Shown here: in pieces, positions 23,908-41,424 of the stretch
Numbering within the stretch: the first letter of the stretch is position 1
Layout: every line of letters begins with the position of its first letter
Translations under genes and position numbers: made by a program
Notes under the pieces: generated by a model
The model's input: the letters and a program-made list of their open reading frames with translations, nothing else
Told to the model about the DNA's origin: nothing
Databases searched by the model: none
Assembly: GCA_950097015.1 (NCBI GenBank)
Contig: CATNEN010000038.1
Coordinates: 20,248,001-20,312,000 of the forward strand
Source: Macrostomum hystrix
Taxonomy: Eukaryota; Platyhelminthes; Macrostomidae
DNA length: 64,000 nucleotides
Reading direction: 5' to 3'

Positions 23908-25050
23908 TACTACTACTACTACTAATTAATAATAATAAATAATTGATTACCCCTGCCCCAATTAGGCCAGATGTGCAGCCAACAGCACAGCCGCAGCTAT
24001 TGCGCGGCGCATCTGAAGGCTGCGTACGGCTGTTCAGTCCATGGACTGGGGGGACGCCACACCCACCTTCAATTATCCCAGCTGATGCTGGTACCCATTT
24101 AACAGCTGGGTGAACTGAAGCAATGCAGAGTTAAGTGTCTTGCTAAAGGACACAAATTGTTCTAGTGGAGTCGGGAATCGAACCCCCGACCTTCAAGTCG
24201 TGAGTCTGACGCTCTAACCACTAGGCTACAACCTCGACTACTACTACTACAACTACATGCCGAGTTAGGTGTCTTGCTTATGAACAAGAACTTTTCTAGT
24301 GGAGTCAGGAATCGAACCCCCAACCTTCAAGTCGTGAGCCGCATGCTCTAACAACGAAATTAAAACCTCCCCTAGATACAGCTAACACACCAAACCATAT
24401 TTAGGAAGCAACGATTAAAACTACAAATCTCTGACAACACCTCTGCATAAAGATTTGTACTTTAACTAAGGGTATCGGCATATTTATTATTAATATAATA
24501 AATCATGGGATATGCACTTTAAACTGTGCGATTCGCACTTTAGTCTGTGGGATCTTACAGCCTCCACAGTCCACGGACTGAACAGCTGTACACAGTGTTT
24601 GGATAATGCAGTTGCATTAACTCTAATTCCTACCCCAGCTCATGCTGGTACTCATTTTACAGCTGGTTCAACTGAAACAATTCGGAAGAAAAGACATATT
24701 ATTTCCTATTGGCTGTGACTCGAACTCGCGACCTCTCTCGGTCAGAAGCCAGAAACTCTAATTCATTGCGGCAACTCACGATTACTATATTGAGGCGGTC
24801 CTGGAATATTTTCGTCATCGGACGAGTCGCTGGAGCTGCTGCTGTCGCCGGCCTTCTTATCGCCCGGCTGCTTGTTGCGTCGCTTCTTCTTCTCGGAGCG
24901 AGCCTCTTTTGGTTTGAAATTCGGCAAATAGCTGGTGCCGTAGCTGCTTTCTTCGACTCGCACACCCTGGCCTTGACCAGAGGTCGGCATCGGCGGCGGC
25001 GGCGGCGGCGGCGCTGACGGTTCCGGAGGAGCAGTTTGGTTGTCACCCAT
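18122..25050 (-). CDS. Four-repeat protein with C-terminal CaaX box, unnamed family
   Basis: Ten exons (minus strand order): 25050-24780, 23809-23647, 23563-23396, 22461-22124, 20993-20878, 20781-20718, 20617-20523, 19326-19176, 18841-18715, 18215-18122. All phases match, giving 528 aa. Residues 1-90 are Pro-rich then basic and acidic/Ser-rich (low complexity). From about 107 to 503 there are four diverged repeats of about 90-100 aa, each with an early helix-like segment (AQANHWLTAHPD, TTLINKAIKWIGQNHA, CGRIASWMSVT), a central ET or similar step (RCETILRP, SAETVQVF), and a closing strand of the type FVRGLRMWVT, YVIGLRIYYMVG, LTTLRLIFTYG, YVTCFRFFIDG. I have seen similar invertebrate proteins but cannot name the family. 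The last residues are SCCVVL: C525-V-V-L is a classic CaaX prenylation signal, with Leu favouring geranylgeranylation, so membrane attachment is inferred. There is no signal peptide. The start is the ATG at 25050. Introns carry satellites at 18222, 19370, 21001 and 22565, and SINEs at 23930-24770. The gene is head-to-head with ovo, 1.2 kb apart. Confidence 0.85.
18222..18625. repeat. 35-bp minisatellite in intron 9 of the CaaX gene
   Basis: About 11 copies of a 35-bp unit containing gattgatgatcgtttgttag and aaattgattgtcaat. It begins only about 20 bp from the last exon's acceptor (18216-18217). Confidence 0.95.
18850..19165. other. Very AT-rich intron 8 of the CaaX gene
   Basis: Intron 18842-19175 consists mostly of A/T runs (aaattaaatt, aaaatat). 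No gene, satellite or element is recognised. Confidence 0.6.
19370..20470. repeat. 21-bp minisatellite in intron 7 of the CaaX gene
   Basis: About 50 copies of a 21-bp unit (actttagactgtgggaactg + t). The middle (about 20030-20225) is nearly perfect and both flanks are degraded, the pattern expected of an array that keeps expanding from its centre. A false 140-codon ORF runs through it. Confidence 0.96.
21001..22035. repeat. 20-bp minisatellite in intron 4 of the CaaX gene
   Basis: About 50 copies of gacaggtatgagatggaagt with a variable ggaa/gaca/ggga position and occasional 'gtcagg' variants. It starts within about 8 bp of the exon 5 acceptor (20994-20995). The first five or so units are a longer form that includes tgcggattttgattgacagg. 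Confidence 0.96.
22565..23235. repeat. ~20-bp old degenerate tandem repeat, intron 3 of the CaaX gene
   Basis: About 33 very diverged units around aatttctactaaattccgtt. Divergence is far higher than in neighbouring arrays, so this is an old, no longer homogenised satellite. Confidence 0.8.
23866..23935. repeat. (CTA)n microsatellite
   Basis: About 20 ctac/cta triplets at the 3' end of the adjacent minus-strand SINE; a shorter tract occurs at 24236-24250 at the SINE's 5' end. Confidence 0.9.
23930..24237 (-). mobile_element. tRNA-derived SINE, full-length copy
   Basis: On the minus strand the head contains a perfect A box (tagcctagtgg, plus 24218-24228) and B box (ggttcgattcc, plus 24174-24184). 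The body then has gggtaccagcatcagctggg and cccagtccatggactgaaca, the gctgtgctgttggctgcaca block and a TTA-rich tail at about 23935. It lies in intron 1 of the CaaX gene, in the same orientation as the gene. Confidence 0.88.
24255..24370 (-). mobile_element. SINE head fragment
   Basis: A second, truncated copy of the same SINE directly beside the full one. It keeps only the tRNA-like head (B box complement ggaatcgaacc, then acttgaaggt on the minus strand) and the first part of the body. Confidence 0.7.
24540..24776 (-). mobile_element. Diverged SINE relative abutting exon 1 of the CaaX gene
   Basis: Shares body motifs with the SINE (agtccacggactgaac, ccagctcatgctggtac, acagctggttcaactgaa) and has a diverged tRNA-like head with B-box-like gagttcgagtc at about 24718-24728. 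On the minus strand its 5' end lies within a few bases of the exon 1 splice donor at 24779. Confidence 0.6.
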
Positions 25051-26282
25051 TTTGAGACAGATTTTTTCCCGTGACACTAACAGACCTGCTGGGATATTTC
25101 GCTATTCTTCAGAACAGAACACTTTAAGCGTGGAAGGGGTATTATGGGAATCATAGTCTAGCTGTTGTTATTAGCAACGTGGGCGTTAGTACTGATGGGA
25201 CAATAGTTCAGCAAGGCAGACCTTCGTGTACGCGTGTACTCAACTCCAAAAACCTCCCCTCCCTCCTTGGGGGAGAAATAATTCCAGCAGCGGCTTTTCA
25301 TTCTATTATATGAATTCGGCTCCCTTGACAACCGGGCTTGGCAACCAGGCCGCGCTGTTACTCAGAATTGAGCGGGACAGTGAGAGAGAGAGAGTGAGCT
25401 AGCATTGAGTCCAGCCAGGTGGATTTGACCACTCTTGAAAATCTCCCTTCCCCAGTCGCCATGGATTGGCATTTTTGCTATAATTGTTTTAGTTTGCATT
25501 ATAAATTATCTAAGACAAAGATTTGCACTATACGAGCATATGGTACGCCAGAACTCAGGTTTTTTAGGATTTTTAGTCTAAAAGCCTAACATAGAACAAT
25601 GGCCTTGACTGACATCCGTTGTTATGGATTGGCACCGTAGATGCCCACTAGCAGTAGGGACCGATGAGTGGAAGTTTATTTTGAAAAGCAGTATTTTTCT
25701 ATTTTCTCATTCCTATCTGCTTAGTGTATTTTCGGCCCAGCGCGTTTGGCCCCAGCCAACACGAGTTCAAGCTCCAGCAGTCGCTAACTGAGCAATATTC
25801 AAAGTGAAGCGCCCCTATTCTAATATCCTCTAAATGCAACAAACAAAAAGACAACGCCATGGATACTAAAAAAATCTGGACTGCCCACTACCAGTGCCAG
25901 TTTAGAAGAAAAGGATCATAAAATTACGGGCCATAAACTCAATAAAATTATAGAATGAATTTTTTACGATCCAAAGATATTCTGTGCACCATCGAATATT
26001 CTCACAGCCATTTGCCTGTTTCTCTGTCACAATAAAAAGATTCTTATCAATTTACTTCTCTTTTTTTGTTAAAAACAAGCCGTTGCTTGACCATTTTCTC
26101 TTCCTGGCCAATTAGAAGCAAGTTTGTCACAACAATGCCCCATGTTGCAAATGTATGAAAATAATCTCATGCCAGCATATAAATATGAGACTCTGAAGGC
26201 TGTTGGACCAGTTTATAGTTTCCAGCCATCGAGTTAACTAAAGGAAGCATCTGTTTTCCTTAAACTGACTGAAAAACTGAAA
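25051..26282. promoter_or_regulatory. Shared 1.2-kb upstream region of two divergent genes
   Basis: Lies between the start codons of the minus-strand CaaX gene and the plus-strand ovo gene, so it must hold the promoters and 5' UTRs of both. Visible features are a GC-richer part near 25140-25400 and a short GA run at about 25380-25396. No coding feature is seen. Confidence 0.5.
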
Positions 26283-32197
<5,915 letters not shown>

Positions 32198-34257
32198 CCA
32201 TGCCAGAGACTTTACAATGAAATAGTAATTAATAATAAATAATTTTCAGTAAGTAATTACGCTCGTAATTAAATAAAAGTGATAAAATGTAATTATGATT
32301 TATATATAATTGACTTAACAAAAAAATTAATCAACGAAATTATGAATTAAAGAATAAATATTTCATGAAGTAAATTACCAGAAAATTATATATTAAAAAA
32401 ATAATTTTATTACCAATTTTAACCAAAGTTAAATATATGCCATTCAGGTTCATCTATCTGCTATATTTTCATTTTACTGAAGTGAACGAATCCATGCAAC
32501 TTAATGAATCACCGATAATTATGTATTCAAGCCAATAAAACTTTTGTAATGTTGCCCACATGTCTGATATTCAGTTTTCTCGTTTGCAATCACTCGTAAT
32601 TCGCTTTTTTCTTTTCTAAAAAAAGAAAATGTATTTGAAAGCTGTTTTTATATATTCGTTTATTTGTTTGTCAGGTTCTTTTTACTTATAATCTAGAATG
32701 AAAAATTAATAAGATAGTATGTCCTATTAATAAGATAGATGCTCTGAATTTTTGTAGGCACAGCAGAGGCCATACCACTTTTTGCACATGTAGAAACAAC
32801 CATTATTTGCTTATAACTTCAGGAAAATTTGCTTTCTACACAAGTGCTCAATCGATTTTTGTTATGTCAATCAAACAAAATTGTTGACAATTAGAATTTT
32901 ACGAAAAATACAATTTTCAAAATGTTTCCACTCATTTACTGCCAGTTTGCTATAATTGTTTCAGTGACAACGATTCAAAATTGTTAAAAAAGTTGAGATT
33001 ACAAAGGAGAGAGAATGAGAGAATAGAGAGAATAGAAAATCAGAGTGGATAATGGTGACTCAATTAAATTGCATTTAGTAAAAGAAAGCCAATAGCTGTT
33101 ATAGTTCATCGAATTCAGCCGAATAGCACGTGAATGTCAATTATGAGTAGTGTGTTTTCGGACAGCGAGGTTATAATTTATTTTTAGCGATCAGAAAATG
33201 ACTGCTCGTTCAGGGCTAGTTACAAAGTTATTAAAAAAAGAGAGTATTTTTGTGGTAAATAAAAACTGCTGTCCATTGAGGATAGACGACAATAAATTTG
33301 TTAGCATGTGAATAAAACTCGCAAAATTTTCTCGAACTATTCTGCTTTTCGAATATACTATTATATTCTTCAAATAAAGAAACATCGTTCAAAAGCGATA
33401 CAAAAAGCGTTTCCATTTTTGACTGATTTGCTTAACGAGTAAAACAAATTATTAAATAAAAAAGAAAATAATTAACTGTGTTTCAATGAATAGGGTGAAT
33501 AGCGAAAAAAGTATTCTTTACTTGTAGTAGCATGATGGTGATACAAAGGCTAAATTAAAGCACCAAAAGTGCAATTGGAGTTAATCAATTTTTACCGGGT
33601 GTGAATCAAGATTGAGCCGAGTGTGAATTAAAAATGGAAAGTGAAACTAAACTAATAAAAATTGCGAAGCTGAGTCAAAGCTTGGCTCATGAAAAATGAT
33701 TGTGAGCATCAGTGCATACGGGTATTAGTTAAGGAAAAGGTTAAGCATTTTTATGTTTCATAAGCAATACGCTTTTAGTTTACAACTTGAGGTATCTCGG
33801 TTGCAGAATAATCAGAGTGCAGAAAATTGTCCAGAAATTGACAACATTTTAAAGAAACAATTATTGCACTAAAAAGCTGCAAATTATTATAAACTCGGAG
33901 CAAACAGCAGCCGGAAAAAAAACAAAGCCAAATCAGGCAAGCTATATAATTATTTCCATTGTGAATCAGCAAGAAAATGATAATTTGAGCGTAATTAAAA
34001 TTCAATTTAGGGCATGTACAAACTGCATCCCAATGAATACTTTTTTTCGGCCGATTATGACACACAGGAGATTGATATTTCTCTGCTTGATAATACATTT
34101 AGAAATCCATTTATTTCCTTCATCCATTGGGGATAGATTAGCAATCCATTCCATTCCTTCATCAATTGGATATTAGCAATCCACTCTTATTCCTTCATCC
34201 ATTGGGGATAGATTAGCAATCCATTCCGCAGCAATTCCCCAGTCCGAAATTGTCAGC
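32198..34257. other. Spacer between the convergent ovo and doublecortin genes
   Basis: Holds the ovo 3' UTR (AATAAA at 32234-32239) and, on the minus strand, the doublecortin-gene 3' UTR (AATAAA complement at 34110-34115). At 34105-34235 two to three copies of a ~46-bp unit (attggggatagattagcaat) occur. The rest is AT-rich, with open frames that show no domain. Confidence 0.55.
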
Positions 34258-34662
34258 TCACACTGGGAGCTGCTCCACCGGGTTGTCCTCTTCGTCCAAG
34301 CCGGATGTCGAATTCTTCTCGAAGCTGCTTCCGACACCTCCGCCACCGCCGCAGCCGCTTGCGTCGCTGCAGACCAGAGCTCCGATCATTTGGTCGCTCA
34401 ACCGCTCTATGGCCGTCTCGCTGTTGTCGACTCCGACATCGTCAACAGCGGAACCGTCTTTGCAGCTCTCGACGCTGCGAATTGGCTGATGACGCGCCTT
34501 ACCGTTGCTTAGCAACCGTTGCTGACCATCTTCGGCCCGGACAGCTGGCGATGAAATTGAAGACGCAATCGGCGAATCCACCGGAGACCCCATCGAGCTG
34601 TTCGCGTCGCTGCCTTCCCCGACTTCCTGGGAGACCTCAGCGAGCTGGGATTCGTTGTCTAT

Positions 34663-34693
<31 letters not shown>

Positions 34694-37600
34694 TGCTGTT
34701 TTCGCTCCTGAAAGGAAGTTTGGCCCTGTCGCGATTAAAAGCGGTTTTTAAATTGGCCGCCCCCAGACCCCAACCAATGCACACGCCTCTTTCACTCCCG
34801 CTGTGAAGAGGTGGCGACAGTCAAGCTTCGAAGTCGGGGGGGGTCGGGTAGCGGGCTGTTGTATCGATATTGCCAAACGACTGCGTAGTAGCAAAATGAG
34901 ACTGTAGTTAAAGTATCAAACTACGAGCATAGCAAGGCAGAAGTTTATGTAGCAATTCGGTTGTTCCAGTATTTTTCTTTTCCGAAAATCGAGCTTTCCA
35001 AGAATTCTTTCTTTCTCACTCTTACTCGATCGGGTCTGGGAAAAAAATATTTTATATCTGGGCAACTTTCTTTGAGGTTAATTCCGGTTTTTACCATAGA
35101 TTTTTTAATGAAAGACTATAACCAAAATAGTGAAAATATACAAAGTAAAACTGCAGAAAGTACGAGAGTACATTGAATTTAGGCTTTGAAGTGTTTTTTG
35201 CAGGTTTTATTAGTTTAATACATTCTAGAAAAAAAACGCGACCCAATTTAACGGACAGAATTAAGAAGTTGCGAAACTTAATGACTTACCTGCTGCTGCT
35301 GCTGCTGCTGCCGCTGCACAATTGCAGGTGTGTCAGGAAAAGCGGCTGTTGAAAATAAAATAAACTTCAAATAGTACTGTGTTGAAGTATTGTTTTTTGA
35401 GAAAACAAACTTGTTTTTTTTTCATTTTTTGTAACTCGTAGAATTTTTAAGAAACTAATTAGTTAATAAACGAAAGCTGAAAAATCTATTGGATTAGTAA
35501 TTACATTTTTTTAATAAAAACTAAAAAAATGCATTTTAGAAGCATTTTTTTCAAGTAAGTTTAAACAAAATCTAAATAAAAAAATACGATTAAGAGTTTT
35601 CATATTTCTAAACAAGAATTGACCAGCTTGTTAACATTAATATACATACATCCTAGTAACATAGTATCCTTCGTAGATTATTATAATAGTTAAAATACAG
35701 GTAAATAATGCATTTTATAAACAGGTACACTTTACCTTTCTGTCCGATTGCTTTTCTCATCTGCTGGTTCTTGACGTGGGTGTTAATAAATTTTTGGTCT
35801 GGAAAAAGTGGGAAAACTTTTTTAATAATTTGTACCCATATCTTATTTCACAATATGATGGAATGATGGAATGAACGATAAAAAAGAGAGAACTTGAAGA
35901 CCTGAATATCTCAAGATGGGAAGAGATAATGAGATATGGAGAAAATAAATGGGAAATTGGGAGAAAGATATGGGAAGAGAGAAACGCGAGATGGGAAGAG
36001 AGAAACGGAAGATGGGAAGAGAGAAACGGGAGATGGGAAGAGAAAAATGTTAAGAGAGAAATGGGAAGAGAGAAACGGGAAGAGAGAAATGGGAAAAGAA
36101 AAATGGGAAGAGAGAAATGGGAAGAGAGAAATGGGAAGAGAGAAATGGGAAGAGAGAAATGGGAAGAGAGAAATGGGAAGAGAGAAATGGGAAGAGAGAA
36201 ATGGGAAGAGAGAAATGGGAAGAGAGAAATGGGAAGAAAGAAATGGGAGGGAGAAATGGGAAGAGAGAAATGGGAAGAGAGAAATGGGAAGAGAGAAACG
36301 GGAGATGGGAAGAAGAAATGGGAGATGGGAAGAGAGAAACGGGAGATGGGAAGAGAGAAACGGGAGATGGGAAGAAGAAATGGGAGATGGGAAGAGAGAA
36401 ACGGGAGATGGGAAGAGAGAAACGGGAGATTTTCCAGAATCGGAAAAGGTAGAATAGGTACTCTTATATTTCACAATATTTAGGGTTTGAGTTGATAAAC
36501 AAAAGATTTACGGGCTGGGAGAAAGATATGGGAAGAGAGAAACGCGAGATGGGAAGAGAGAAACGGAAGATGGGAAGAGAGAAACGGGAGATGGGAAGAG
36601 AAAAATGTTAAGAGAGAAATGGGAAGAGAGAAACGGGAAGAGAGAAATGGGAAGAGAGAAATGGGAAGAGAGAACCGGAAGAGAGAAATGGGAAGAGAGA
36701 AACGGGAAGAGAGAAATGGGAAGAGAGAAATGGGAAAAGAGAAATGGGAAGAGAGAAATGGGAAGAGAGAAATGGGAAGAGAGAAATGGGAAGAGAGAAA
36801 TGGGAAGAGAGAACCGGAAGAGAGAAATGGGAAGAGAGAAACGGGAAGAGAGAAATGGGAAGAGAGAAATGGGAAAAGAGAAATGGGAAGAGAGAAATGG
36901 GAAGAGAGAAATGGGAAGAGAGAAACGGGAAGAGAGAAATGGGAAGAGAGAAATGGGAAAAGAGAAATGGGAAGAGAGAAACGGGAAGAGAGAAATGGGA
37001 AGAGAGAAATAGGAAGAGAGAAATGGGAAGAGAGAAATGGGAAGAGAGAAATGGGAAGAGAGAAATGGGAAGAGAGAAATGGGAAGAGAGAAATGGGAAG
37101 AGAGAAACGGGAAGAGAGAAATGGGAAGAGAGAAACGGGAAGAGAGAAATGGGAAGAGAGAAACGGGAAGAGAGAAACGGGAAGAGAGAAATGGGAAGAG
37201 AGAAACGGGAAGAGAGAAACGGGAAGAGAGAAATGGGAAGAGAGAAACGGGAAGAGAGAAATGGGAAGAGAGAAATGGGAAGAGAGAAATGGGAAGAGAG
37301 AAATGGGAAGAGAGAAATGGGAAGAGAGAAATGGGAAGAGAGAAATGGGAAGAGAGAAATGGGAAGAGAGAAATGGGAAGAAAGAAATGGGAGGGAGAAA
37401 TGGGAAGAGAGAAATGGGAAGAGAGAAATGGGAAGAGAGAAACGGGAGATGGGAAGAAGAAATGGGAGATGGGAAGAGAGAAACGGGAGATGGGAAGAGA
37501 GAAACGGGAGATGGGAAGAAGAAATGGGAGATGGGAAGAGAGAAACGGGAGATGGGAAGAGAGAAACGGGAGATTTTCCAGAATCGGAAAAGGTAGAATA

Positions 37601-40600
37601 GGTACTCTTATATTTCACAATATTTAGGGTTTGAGTTGATAAACAAAAGATTTACGGGCTAGGTGACTCAGTTTAGGAGCATACTTCAGTCGGGATTGAA
37701 ATGAAGACTTAAGAAGCGACTCAGTTGCCTGTTGAAGCAACTATAACAAGTGAGATTATTTTACAGCGCTATCGTTGGGGACTAATCACTAATCTGGAGC
37801 CCTGTAATTAGTCCTTAGTGGGCCAAAGACGGCAAAGTTAGACAAAGTAAAGGGTATTATGAAACCGAAGCTTTAACTATTACATAATCAAGTTTTTAGA
37901 GCAGACAAACAAAGAGCATTGAATATTTTATGGGACCGCTATCTACAGAGGCCTATATCGACTGTATTATATAATATATATATGGTCTTATCCACAGAAT
38001 AACTGGCTATAGTCTTCACTTTCAGTGACCGAGCTTCAAAGTATAAAGATTGACGCAATCAGATTTTTCTACTCTATTTTAGCCAGACAGCACACCACTC
38101 CTAACCGGGCGAAACCTTCTCTAGATAAATAATAAATATAACTGGAGAAGGTTTAGAAACAGACAATTTCCACTGAAAATGTAGAACTAGCAAAGCTAGA
38201 ATGAGGAGTAGAGAAGGTAGGGAAAGTAGATTCGGAAGTAGATAAAATAGATTCGGAAGTAGATAATGTAGATTCGGAAGTAGATAAAGTACGAGCTAGA
38301 TTCAGAAGTAGAGATGGTAGATTCAGAAGTAGAGATTTTAGATTCAGAAGTAGAGATGTTAGATTCAGAAGTAGAGATGGTAGATTCAGAAGTAGAGATG
38401 TTAGATTCAGAAGTAGAGATGGTAGATTCAGAAGTAGAGATGGTAGATTCAGAAGTAGAGATTTTAGATTCAGAAGTAGAGATGTTAGATTCAGAAGTAG
38501 AGATGGTAGATTCAGAAGTAGAGATGGTAGATTCAGAAGTAGAGATGGTAGATTCAGAAGTAGAGATGGTAGATTCAGAAGTAGAGATGTTAGATTCAGA
38601 AGTAGAGATGGTAGATTCAGAAGTAGAGATGGTAGATTCAGAAGTAGAGATGGTAGATTCAGAAGTAGAGATGGTAGATTCAGAAGTAGAGATGGTAGAT
38701 TCAGAAGTAGAGATGGTAGATTCAGAAGTAGAGATGGTAGATTCAGAAGTAGAGATGTTAGATTCAGAAGTAGAGATGTTAGATTCAGAAGTAGAGATGT
38801 TAGATTCAGAAGTAGAGATGGTAGATTCAGAAGTAGAGATGGTAGATTCAGAAGTAGAGATGGTAGATTCAGAAGTAGAGATGGTAGATTCAGAAGTAGA
38901 GATGGTAGATTCAGAAGTAGAGATGGTAGATTCAGAAGTAGAGATGGAAGATTCAGAAGTAGAGATGGTAGATTCAGAAGTAGAGATGGTAGATTCAGAA
39001 GTAGAGATGGTAGATTCAGAAGTAGAGATGGTAGATTCAGAAGTAGAGATGGTAGATTCAGAAGTAGAGATGGTAGATTCAGAAGTAGAGATGGTAGATT
39101 CAGAAGTAGAGATAGTTGATTCAGAAGTAGAAATGGTAGATTCAGAAGTAGAGATGTTAGATTCAGAAGTAGAGATGGTAGATTCAGAAGTAGAGATGTT
39201 AGATTCAGAAGTAGAGATGGTTGATTCAGAAGTAGAGATGTTAGATTCAGAAGTAGAGATGGTAGATTCAGAAGTAGAGATGGTAGATTCAGAAGTAGAG
39301 ATGGAAGATTCAGAAGTAGATATGGAAGATTCAGAAGTAGAGATGTTAGATTCAGAAGTAGAGATGGTAGATTCAGAAGTAGAGATGGTAGATTCAGAAG
39401 TAGAGATGGTAGATTCAGAAGTAGAGATGGTAGATTCAGAAGTAGAGATGGTAGATTCAGAAGTAGAGATGGTAGATTCAGAAGTAGAGATGGTAGATTC
39501 AGAAGTAGAGATGGTAGATTCAGAAGTAGAGATGGTAGATTCAGAAGTAGAGATGGTAGATTCAGAAGTAGAGATGGTAGATTCAGAAGTAGAGATGTTA
39601 GATTCAGAAGTAGAGATGGTAGATTCAGAAGTAGAGATGTTAGATTCAGAAGTAGAGATGGTAGATTCAGAAGTAGAGATGGTAGATTCAGAAGTAGAGA
39701 TGGTAGATTCAGAAGTAGAGATGGTAGATTCAGAAGTAGAGATGTTAGATTCAGAAGTAGAGATGTTAGATTCAGAAGTAGAGATGGTAGATTCAGAAAT
39801 AGAGCAGGATGGAATTGTTCCCCAGTCCCACAGCAATCTTACCGTGCTCATCCAATACAAAATCAGCGCCATTCATTTTCTCATTGGCGTAAGCCACAAA
39901 AACGTTGGCTTCTGCAAAGAAGTCGTCAAGACTGGTCACCTGGAGATTGTCAATTTTGCGGTTTTAGATGTCTGAGATACCCTAAAAGCACTCTGTCCCA
40001 TCCTGTCTACTACCATCTCAAGTCCACCTCAAATTGCCTCTCTCAACATGTCTATTTCAGCCTGTCCATCTTAGCCTGTCCATTTCAGCCTGTCCATCTT
40101 AGCCTGTCCATCTTAGCCTGTCCATCTCAGCCTGTCCATCTCAGCCTGTCCATCTCAGCCTGTCCATTTCAGCCTGTCCATCTTAGCCTATCCATCTCAG
40201 CCTGTCCATTTCAGCCTGTCCATCTTAGCCTATCCATCTCAGCCTGTCCATCTCAGCCTGTCCATCTCAGCCTGTCCATCTCAGCCTGTCCATTTTATTC
40301 TGTCCATCCCAGCCTCTCCGTCTCACCAGTTTCTTTTCCTGCAGGCTGTAGAGTCGGCGCACAGCTCCGCTAGCCAGCCGCACAGCTTGGCTAACATCGG
40401 CCATGACACGGTCAAAGGACTTGGCTGTGCGGCCGTTCAGCAGGACTCGGGCGGCTCGCCTTGGCCTCGGCAGTCCGCCTCCGGGCAGAATCACGGCGAT
40501 GCGACCGCGGGCGCTGGCAGCTGCTGATGTTGCCAAAACCATCGCGCCGGTACCGCCACCGATGGACGGTGTCATCTGCTGCTGCTGCTGCTGCCTAACT

Positions 40601-40926
40601 GCAGTCTGTTTGCCACTAGAAGCAGAATAAGCCAACCGTTTGTACTTATCAAACGATGCGCAAACGTAGCCGCCGCCGTCGACAAGATCCTGCAGCTGTC
40701 GAACTCGCCTGCCAGTTGACTGGTCGAACAGGAATCGGACACCCTTCGGCAGGATGTTCCTGTCACAGACCGGACCCTGTGTCAAATCATCCAGCAAGGC
40801 TTCGAATGTTCTATATCGATCCGGTGGTAGCGCCATCTGGAATCCGCAATAGTGACTGTCGCCATTTCGATAGAATCGAACCCTGACGGCCTTTCTTGGC
40901 TGTTGGATTGAGTCGTTGCTGCTCAT
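34258..40926 (-). CDS. Doublecortin-domain protein (two DCX domains, no kinase)
   Basis: Microtubule-associated protein of the DCX/DCLK family. Exons (minus): 40926-40327, 39939-39843, 35798-35736, 35345-35290, 34707-34258; phases agree, 421 aa. The first DCX domain, about residues 12-100, has KAVRVRFYRNGDSHYCGFQ, RTFEALLDDLT and GGYVCASFDKYKRLAY. The second, about 158-233, has ARVLLNGRTAKSFDRVMADV, GAVRRLYSLQEKKL and, across the exon 1/2 junction, VTSLDDFFAEANVFVAYANEKM and FVLDE. Both resemble vertebrate DCX/DCLK closely. The linker carries a short poly-Gln run. After the second domain come a basic segment, two further poly-Gln runs from (CTG)n on the plus strand, and a Ser/acidic/Gly-rich tail ending QLPV. 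No kinase domain follows, so this is DCX-like and not a full DCLK, unless a longer isoform exists. Introns 1 and 2 contain satellites at 40015, 38210 and 35925-37615. Confidence 0.92.
35925..36470. repeat. 14-bp purine minisatellite, first block
   Basis: Repeats of gggaagagagaaat/acgg in intron 2 of the doublecortin gene, flanked on the right by a unique segment (attttccagaatcggaaaag ... ttgataaacaaaagatttac) that recurs after the second block at about 37571. Confidence 0.95.
36515..37615. repeat. 14-bp purine minisatellite, second block (duplicate)
   Basis: A longer copy of the 35925 block: the same irregular left end (gagaaagatatgggaagaga, then the acgcgag and acggaag variants), an expanded centre, and the same irregular right end plus about 90 bp of shared unique flank to about 37660. 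All purine on the plus strand, so triplex or slipped structures are possible. Confidence 0.95.
38210..39815. repeat. 21-bp minisatellite in doublecortin intron 2
   Basis: About 75 copies of a 21-bp unit (gtagattcagaagtagagat + g), differing mainly at one position (gatggta/gatgtta). The unit has no stop codon in at least one frame on each strand, creating 550-codon ORFs of VDSEVEM (+) and STSESTI (-). The array stops about 28 bp from the exon 2 donor at 39842. Confidence 0.97.
40015..40320. repeat. 14-bp minisatellite touching the doublecortin exon 1 donor
   Basis: About 20 copies of cagcctgtccatct. The last degenerate units (tccatcccagcctctccgtc) run into the exon 1 splice donor, whose complement is at 40321-40326. 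Confidence 0.95.
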
Positions 40927-41424
40927 ATTTTTTTAGCGTTTCAACTGTCTGTAGAACAAGATGGCTGCTAGTTGTCGTTCTCGTTGTTTGTTATTATTTA
41001 ATCGATGACCTACCAGCAGTCAGTATCGCCTTCGTCCGACGAGCATTTTAACTTTGAATTCAAGCTCGCCCTCTCATTGGCTGAGCCTTTTTGGGGTGGG
41101 TGAGAAAAGGAGGGGTTGGCTGGGCTGTTTTGACTGGCTTTAAACGATGAGACACTAAATTATCTTGCAGGAACTGAAAGTTGGCATGACTAATGTACAC
41201 TTTAAATGCTCAATTTAGTTTGCCAAAAATGTGCATGTGCAATTGTGAAAATTCATTAGTACACATATACAGGTATATATTCACCCGATTCCAAGAAAAA
41301 CCTGATTTAAAAAGAAAATAATGTACATGCTACTTTAAAAGGCACCTTACGCTAATGAAAATCTAGCAAACTTTGCATTTAATTTTCGTTTTAATGCATA
41401 TAGCATACAGATCCTGACAGTTCA
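40927..41424. other. Upstream region of the doublecortin gene
   Basis: Presumed promoter and 5' UTR of the minus-strand gene. On that strand a ctacag acceptor-like site lies about 25 nt before the ATG. No other feature is seen before the 41425 satellite. Confidence 0.45.

Noticed and set aside
35911-37627. Long Lys/Arg/Glu-rich (+) and Ser/Phe/Leu-rich (-) ORFs
   Set aside because: Products of the 14-bp purine repeat; several frames are open at once and there is no non-repeat domain.
38196-39975. Overlapping ORFs of over 550 codons on both strands (STSESTI and VDSEVEM heptads)
   Set aside because: They arise from a 21-bp satellite with no stop codons; units vary without regard to frame, and the array lies wholly inside the doublecortin intron 2.
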